Source: Chloroflexota bacterium
GTDB lineage: Bacteria; Chloroflexota; Anaerolineae; UBA4142
Length of the DNA: 64,000 nt
Assembly (NCBI GenBank): GCA_016208315.1
Contig: JACQYF010000139.1
Coordinates: 1 to 64,000 of the forward strand
Direction: 5' to 3'
Under the pieces are notes generated by a model. The model did no database searches. It was given only the letters and a program-made list of their open reading frames with translations, and had not been told where the DNA came from. Numbering within the stretch: the stretch's first letter is position 1; each line of letters begins with the position of its first letter. This document shows positions 61,477-64,000 of this stretch, one piece after another. The translations under genes were made by a program, and so were the position numbers.

Positions 61477-62244
61477 ATGTCTGGACATTCCAAGTGGGCA
61501 CAGATCAAACGCAAGAAAGGCGTCGCCGACGTCAAAAAGGGCGCGATGTTCACGCGGCTGGGCCGTGAAATCGCGATTGCCGCGCGCGCCGGGGGGGGCG
61601 ATCCCGACGCGAACTTTGCGCTGCGGCTGGCCGTAGACAAGGCCCGCGCGAACAATATGCCCAAAGACAACATCGAGCGCGCGATCAAGCGCGGCACCGG
61701 CGAGCTGGCCGAAGGCGGGCAGCTCGAAGATGTCCTGTACGAAGGGTACGGTCCGGGGGGCACGGCGCTGCTCGTGCAGGTACTGACCGATAACCGCAAC
61801 CGCGCCGCGTCCGACATCCGACACATCTTTACCCGCACCGGCGGCAATATGGCTTCGTCGAATGCGGTCGCGTGGATGTTCGAGAAAAACGGAGTGGTCA
61901 CGCTCGACGCGCACGGCAAAGACCCCGACGAGCTGGCGCTCGAATTGATTGACGCGGGCGCCGACGACGTCAGAGTGGATGGCAAGGTCGTGGACGCTTA
62001 CACGACGCCGGAGAAACTCAGGCCACTGCGCGAGCAATTGGAAAAACGCAAAATCCCCATCACGTCCGCGGAAATCGCGTGGATTTCCAAGACCCCCGCC
62101 GAGGTGAGTGACGATCAGGCCGTCCAAACGATGAAGCTGATGGAAGCCCTCGAAGAGCACGACGACGTACAAAAAGTGTACACGAATCTTGAGATCAGCG
62201 ACGCCGTCATGGCGAAATTCGAGAATGCCAAAGAGCATGCCTAG
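61477..62244 (+). CDS. yebC: YebC/PmpR-family DNA-binding/translation-associated protein
   Basis: The 255-residue protein starts with the family hallmark 'MSGHSKWAQIKRKKGVADVK' and continues 'RAGGGDPDANFALRLAVDKA', 'NMPKDNIERAIKRGTGEL' and 'EGYGPGGTALLVQVLTDNRN'. YebC-type proteins were described as transcription regulators and more recently as translation factors that help at difficult peptides. GGAGG is 9 bases before ATG 61477. The position before ruvC-ruvA is common in bacteria. Confidence 0.95.
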   Translation: MSGHSKWAQIKRKKGVADVKKGAMFTRLGREIAIAARAGGGDPDANFALRLAVDKARANNMPKDNIERAIKRGTGELAEGGQLEDVLYEGYGPGGTALLVQVLTDNRNRAASDIRHIFTRTGGNMASSNAVAWMFEKNGVVTLDAHGKDPDELALELIDAGADDVRVDGKVVDAYTTPEKLRPLREQLEKRKIPITSAEIAWISKTPAEVSDDQAVQTMKLMEALEEHDDVQKVYTNLEISDAVMAKFENAKEHA

Positions 62245-62262
62245 TTGTGAGATGATGGACGC

Positions 62263-62757
62263 GTGATTATCCTCGGTGTTGACCCGGGCACGGCCATTAC
62301 GGGCTATGGGGTGATTCAGAGCGACGGCCGCGACCTCGGCTTGATTGATTACGGTGCGATCACCACGCCGGCCGATTGGTCGCTGCCCCAGCGTCTCGTC
62401 CGAATTTACCGCGAGCTAGATGCGCTGATTACCCAACATCGGCCCACCGATGCCGTCGTCGAGAAATTGTTTTTTAGCCGAAACGTTCGCACCGCGTTGT
62501 CTGTCGGTCAGGCACGCGGTGTTGCTTTGCTCGCCGCCGCTCAGCACAATCTGGCGATTCACGAATATACGCCGCTCGAGGTCAAACAGGCGGTGGTCGG
62601 CTATGGGCGCGCGGAGAAAATGCAGATTCAGCAGATGGTAAAAATGCTCTTGCAGCTCGACGCGATTCCACAGCCCGACGACGCCGCGGACGCGCTCGCG
62701 ATTGCGATTTGCCACGCGCACAGCGCGCATTTTGCCCGATTGGGGAGACAAATATGA
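62263..62757 (+). CDS. ruvC: Holliday junction resolvase RuvC
   Basis: The 164-residue endonuclease cuts Holliday junctions (EC 3.1.21.10). Catalytic acids are visible: D7 in 'IILGVDPGTAITGYGVI', Glu in 'DAVVEKLFFSRNVRTALSVG', and Asp residues in 'PQPDDAADALAIAICHAH'. The start is GTG. Its stop overlaps the ruvA ATG. Confidence 0.95.
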   Translation: MIILGVDPGTAITGYGVIQSDGRDLGLIDYGAITTPADWSLPQRLVRIYRELDALITQHRPTDAVVEKLFFSRNVRTALSVGQARGVALLAAAQHNLAIHEYTPLEVKQAVVGYGRAEKMQIQQMVKMLLQLDAIPQPDDAADALAIAICHAHSAHFARLGRQI

Positions 62758-63329
62758 TCGCCACTTTGCACGGCAAACTGCAAGCGCGCGGCGAGGATGC
62801 CGTGATCGTCAACGTGGGCGGAGTTGGATTTCGCGTGCGCGTACCCACCCGCACGCTGGCTGATTTGGGTGGCATTGGCAGCGAAGTGCAGCTTTGTACA
62901 CATTTGCGCGTGCGCGAAGACGAGCTTTCGCTCTACGGCTTTTCGAACGAGGAGGAATTACGTCTGTTCGAAACGCTGCTCACCGTCAGCGGCGTCGGGC
63001 CCAAGGTCGCGCTCGGCGTGCTCTCGGCGGCATCGTCCGATACTCTGCGCTTGGCGATCGGGCAGGGCAATGTGGATGTGCTGACCGCGATTCCGGGCAT
63101 CGGCAAAAAGACGGCGCAGCGACTTGTGCTGGAATTGAAAGGCAGGATTGACGTGAGTGGCTTGGGCGCGCTGGGCGAATTGTCGCCCGTAGACGAGGAC
63201 GTGATGAACGCGCTCATCAACCTCGGCTACAGCGCTGCCGAAGCCGCGCGCGCCGCGCGCGCCGTGCCCTCCAGCGCGAAAACACCGGAAGAGCGCGTGC
63301 GGATTGCGTTGCAGAATTTGGGGGGATAG
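62754..63329 (+). CDS. ruvA: Holliday junction branch migration protein RuvA
   Basis: The 191-residue protein has an N-terminal OB-fold ('MIATLHGKLQARGEDAVIVN'), helix-hairpin-helix motifs 'LLTVSGVGPKVALGVLSA' and 'AIPGIGKKTAQRLVLELKGR', and the C-terminal RuvB-binding helices. It binds junctions and loads the RuvB motor, which is not in this window. ATG 62754 lies inside the ruvC end (ATGA). Confidence 0.95.
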   Translation: MIATLHGKLQARGEDAVIVNVGGVGFRVRVPTRTLADLGGIGSEVQLCTHLRVREDELSLYGFSNEEELRLFETLLTVSGVGPKVALGVLSAASSDTLRLAIGQGNVDVLTAIPGIGKKTAQRLVLELKGRIDVSGLGALGELSPVDEDVMNALINLGYSAAEAARAARAVPSSAKTPEERVRIALQNLGG

Positions 63330-63342
63330 CGAAACGGCAAGT

Positions 63343-63672
63343 TCACGGTATGCTTAACGGGATCGTGGCGATGTCGCCATTGCCAAAGCTGTCCAGCGAG
63401 ACGCGAACCGTCCACGTGCCGCTACCGACCGCGCCGACGGCAAGGCGGTCGCTGTCCGCTCCATTCGGCGCTAAAGAAGCCACGTTCCGCCCGAAAGATG
63501 TCAGCGCGATCTGACTATTCGAGTCAAAGACGTCCACCCAGACCGCCGTCTCTGGAGAAGGTTCATCGCCCGTATTGGTGCAGCTCCAAATCGCCTCGAA
63601 CTGCACCATCGCGCCGGGCGGATCGGGGTTGAGTTGTGGGAAACCATCGTCGAAACTCAGGTGATATGCCAT
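63343..63672 (-). CDS. Small beta-rich protein, CARDB/Ig-like, unknown function
   Basis: The 109-residue protein has 'AMVQFEAIWSCTNTGDEPSP', 'AVWVDVFDSNSQIALTSFGR' and 'GSGTWTVRVSLDSFGNGDIA', alternating hydrophobic strands like a CARDB or Ig-type sandwich. It has no signal peptide, and no family is firmly recognised. GGAGG lies eight bases upstream of ATG 63672, which supports real translation. It converges on ruvA with a 13-base gap. Confidence 0.6.
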   Translation of the reverse strand: MAYHLSFDDGFPQLNPDPPGAMVQFEAIWSCTNTGDEPSPETAVWVDVFDSNSQIALTSFGRNVASLAPNGADSDRLAVGAVGSGTWTVRVSLDSFGNGDIATIPLSIP

Positions 63673-63740
63673 AGGTCGTGCCTCCAATGCGAAAGTAGGC
63701 GGGATTGTCGCGCTGTTTCGGGCGTTTGTCTAGGGGTGCA

Positions 63741-63769
63741 TGGACAATTTAGATTTGGTTGAGTAGAAT
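63741..63769 (+). promoter_or_regulatory. Promoter for the geranylgeranyl-reductase-like gene
   Basis: TGGACA (63741-63746) and TAGAAT (63764-63769) are separated by 17 bases. The leader to ATG 63813 would be about 37 bases and contains TGGAGA as a ribosome site. Confidence 0.6.
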
Positions 63770-63812
63770 ACGGCAGCGATGAGCGAGCCGTATTTTTGTT
63801 TGGAGACGTGCC

Positions 63813-64000
63813 ATGAATTCCGATTGGGATGTTATCGTCGTCGGCGCAGGCCCCGGCGGTTCATCGGCGGCATACGGGTTAGCCAAAGCCGGGCTGCGCG
63901 TCCTGCTCCTCGAAAAAGAGAAAATCCCGCGCTACAAAGCGTGCGGCGGCGGCTTGACCGCCAAGGTACGCGCCGCGCTCGATTTTGATTTCTCGCCGAC
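63813..64000 (+). CDS. Geranylgeranyl reductase family flavoprotein (partial, runs off window)
   Basis: The N-terminal 62 residues are visible. They begin 'NSDWDVIVVGAGPGGSSAAY', the FAD-binding GxGxxG motif, then 'GLRVLLLEKEKIPRYKACGG' and 'GLTAKVRAAL', the characteristic start of geranylgeranyl reductases/digeranylgeranyl-glycerophospholipid reductases. Such enzymes saturate isoprenoid chains of quinones, chlorophyll or lipids. The C-terminus is outside the window, so the exact type cannot be assigned. Confidence 0.8.
   Translation, partial: MNSDWDVIVVGAGPGGSSAAYGLAKAGLRVLLLEKEKIPRYKACGGGLTAKVRAALDFDFSP

Overview
The window looks like chromosomal DNA from a bacterium of the phylum Chloroflexota, probably Anaerolineae-like. 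This is an inference, not a marker-based placement. It rests on a transaldolase/glucose-6-phosphate isomerase fusion, a tetraether-synthase-like radical SAM gene, a yebC-ruvC-ruvA run, abundant palindromic repeats (some inside genes), and a mix of Shine-Dalgarno-led and apparently leaderless genes. No rRNA, tRNA or CRISPR array was recognised.

Layout. 1-99: edge of a transposase. 214-16641: a carbon and redox region with a selenoprotein-B-like reductase, GH15 glucoamylase, a CBM48 protein, a peroxiredoxin-like selenoprotein, glucokinase, 6-phosphogluconolactonase, a divergent radical SAM/methyltransferase pair, the transaldolase-isomerase fusion, a HAD phosphatase, a mercuric-reductase-like flavoprotein, 6-phosphogluconate dehydrogenase, glucose-6-phosphate dehydrogenase and an anchored thioredoxin. 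Together these would take alpha-glucan to glucose-6-phosphate and through the oxidative pentose phosphate pathway, giving NADPH. 16707-19406 (minus): an SDR, two riboflavin genes and a DUF1684 protein. 19802-24432: ATP-grasp, NAD(P)HX epimerase and DUF3179/DUF547 surface proteins. 25160-32365: a two-component system, two glycerol-kinase-like FGGY kinases and between them a membrane-bound alpha/beta hydrolase. 33245-60711: a large surface-glycan locus with a near-complete pseudaminic-acid-type pathway (PseB, C, G, I, H), a SpsF-like cytidylyltransferase, flippase, many glycosyltransferases and methyltransferases, a ligase/polymerase, a WecA-like initiating transferase and a UDP-sugar dehydrogenase. 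60711-64000: housekeeping genes gmk, yebC, ruvC, ruvA and the start of a geranylgeranyl-reductase-like gene.

The main discovery is two genes that ordinary gene calling would break, each interrupted by one in-frame TGA. At 907-909 the TGA takes the place of the redox cysteine in a UxxC motif of a glycine/proline-reductase selenoprotein-B-like protein. At 3755-3757 it takes the place of the first cysteine of a CxxC in a peroxiredoxin-like protein. In both, a strong hairpin of bacterial SECIS type follows immediately, with a G in the first two loop bases. TGA is used as a normal stop throughout the window, so selenocysteine insertion is the simplest reading.

Other notable features are a tetraether-synthase-like radical SAM enzyme paired with a methyltransferase, palindromic and low-complexity repeats translated in frame inside glycan genes, AGGTAAAC-like arrays bracketing four glycan genes, an exact 86-bp tandem duplication across a gene junction, and a duplicated remnant of the sulfite-oxidase-like gene.
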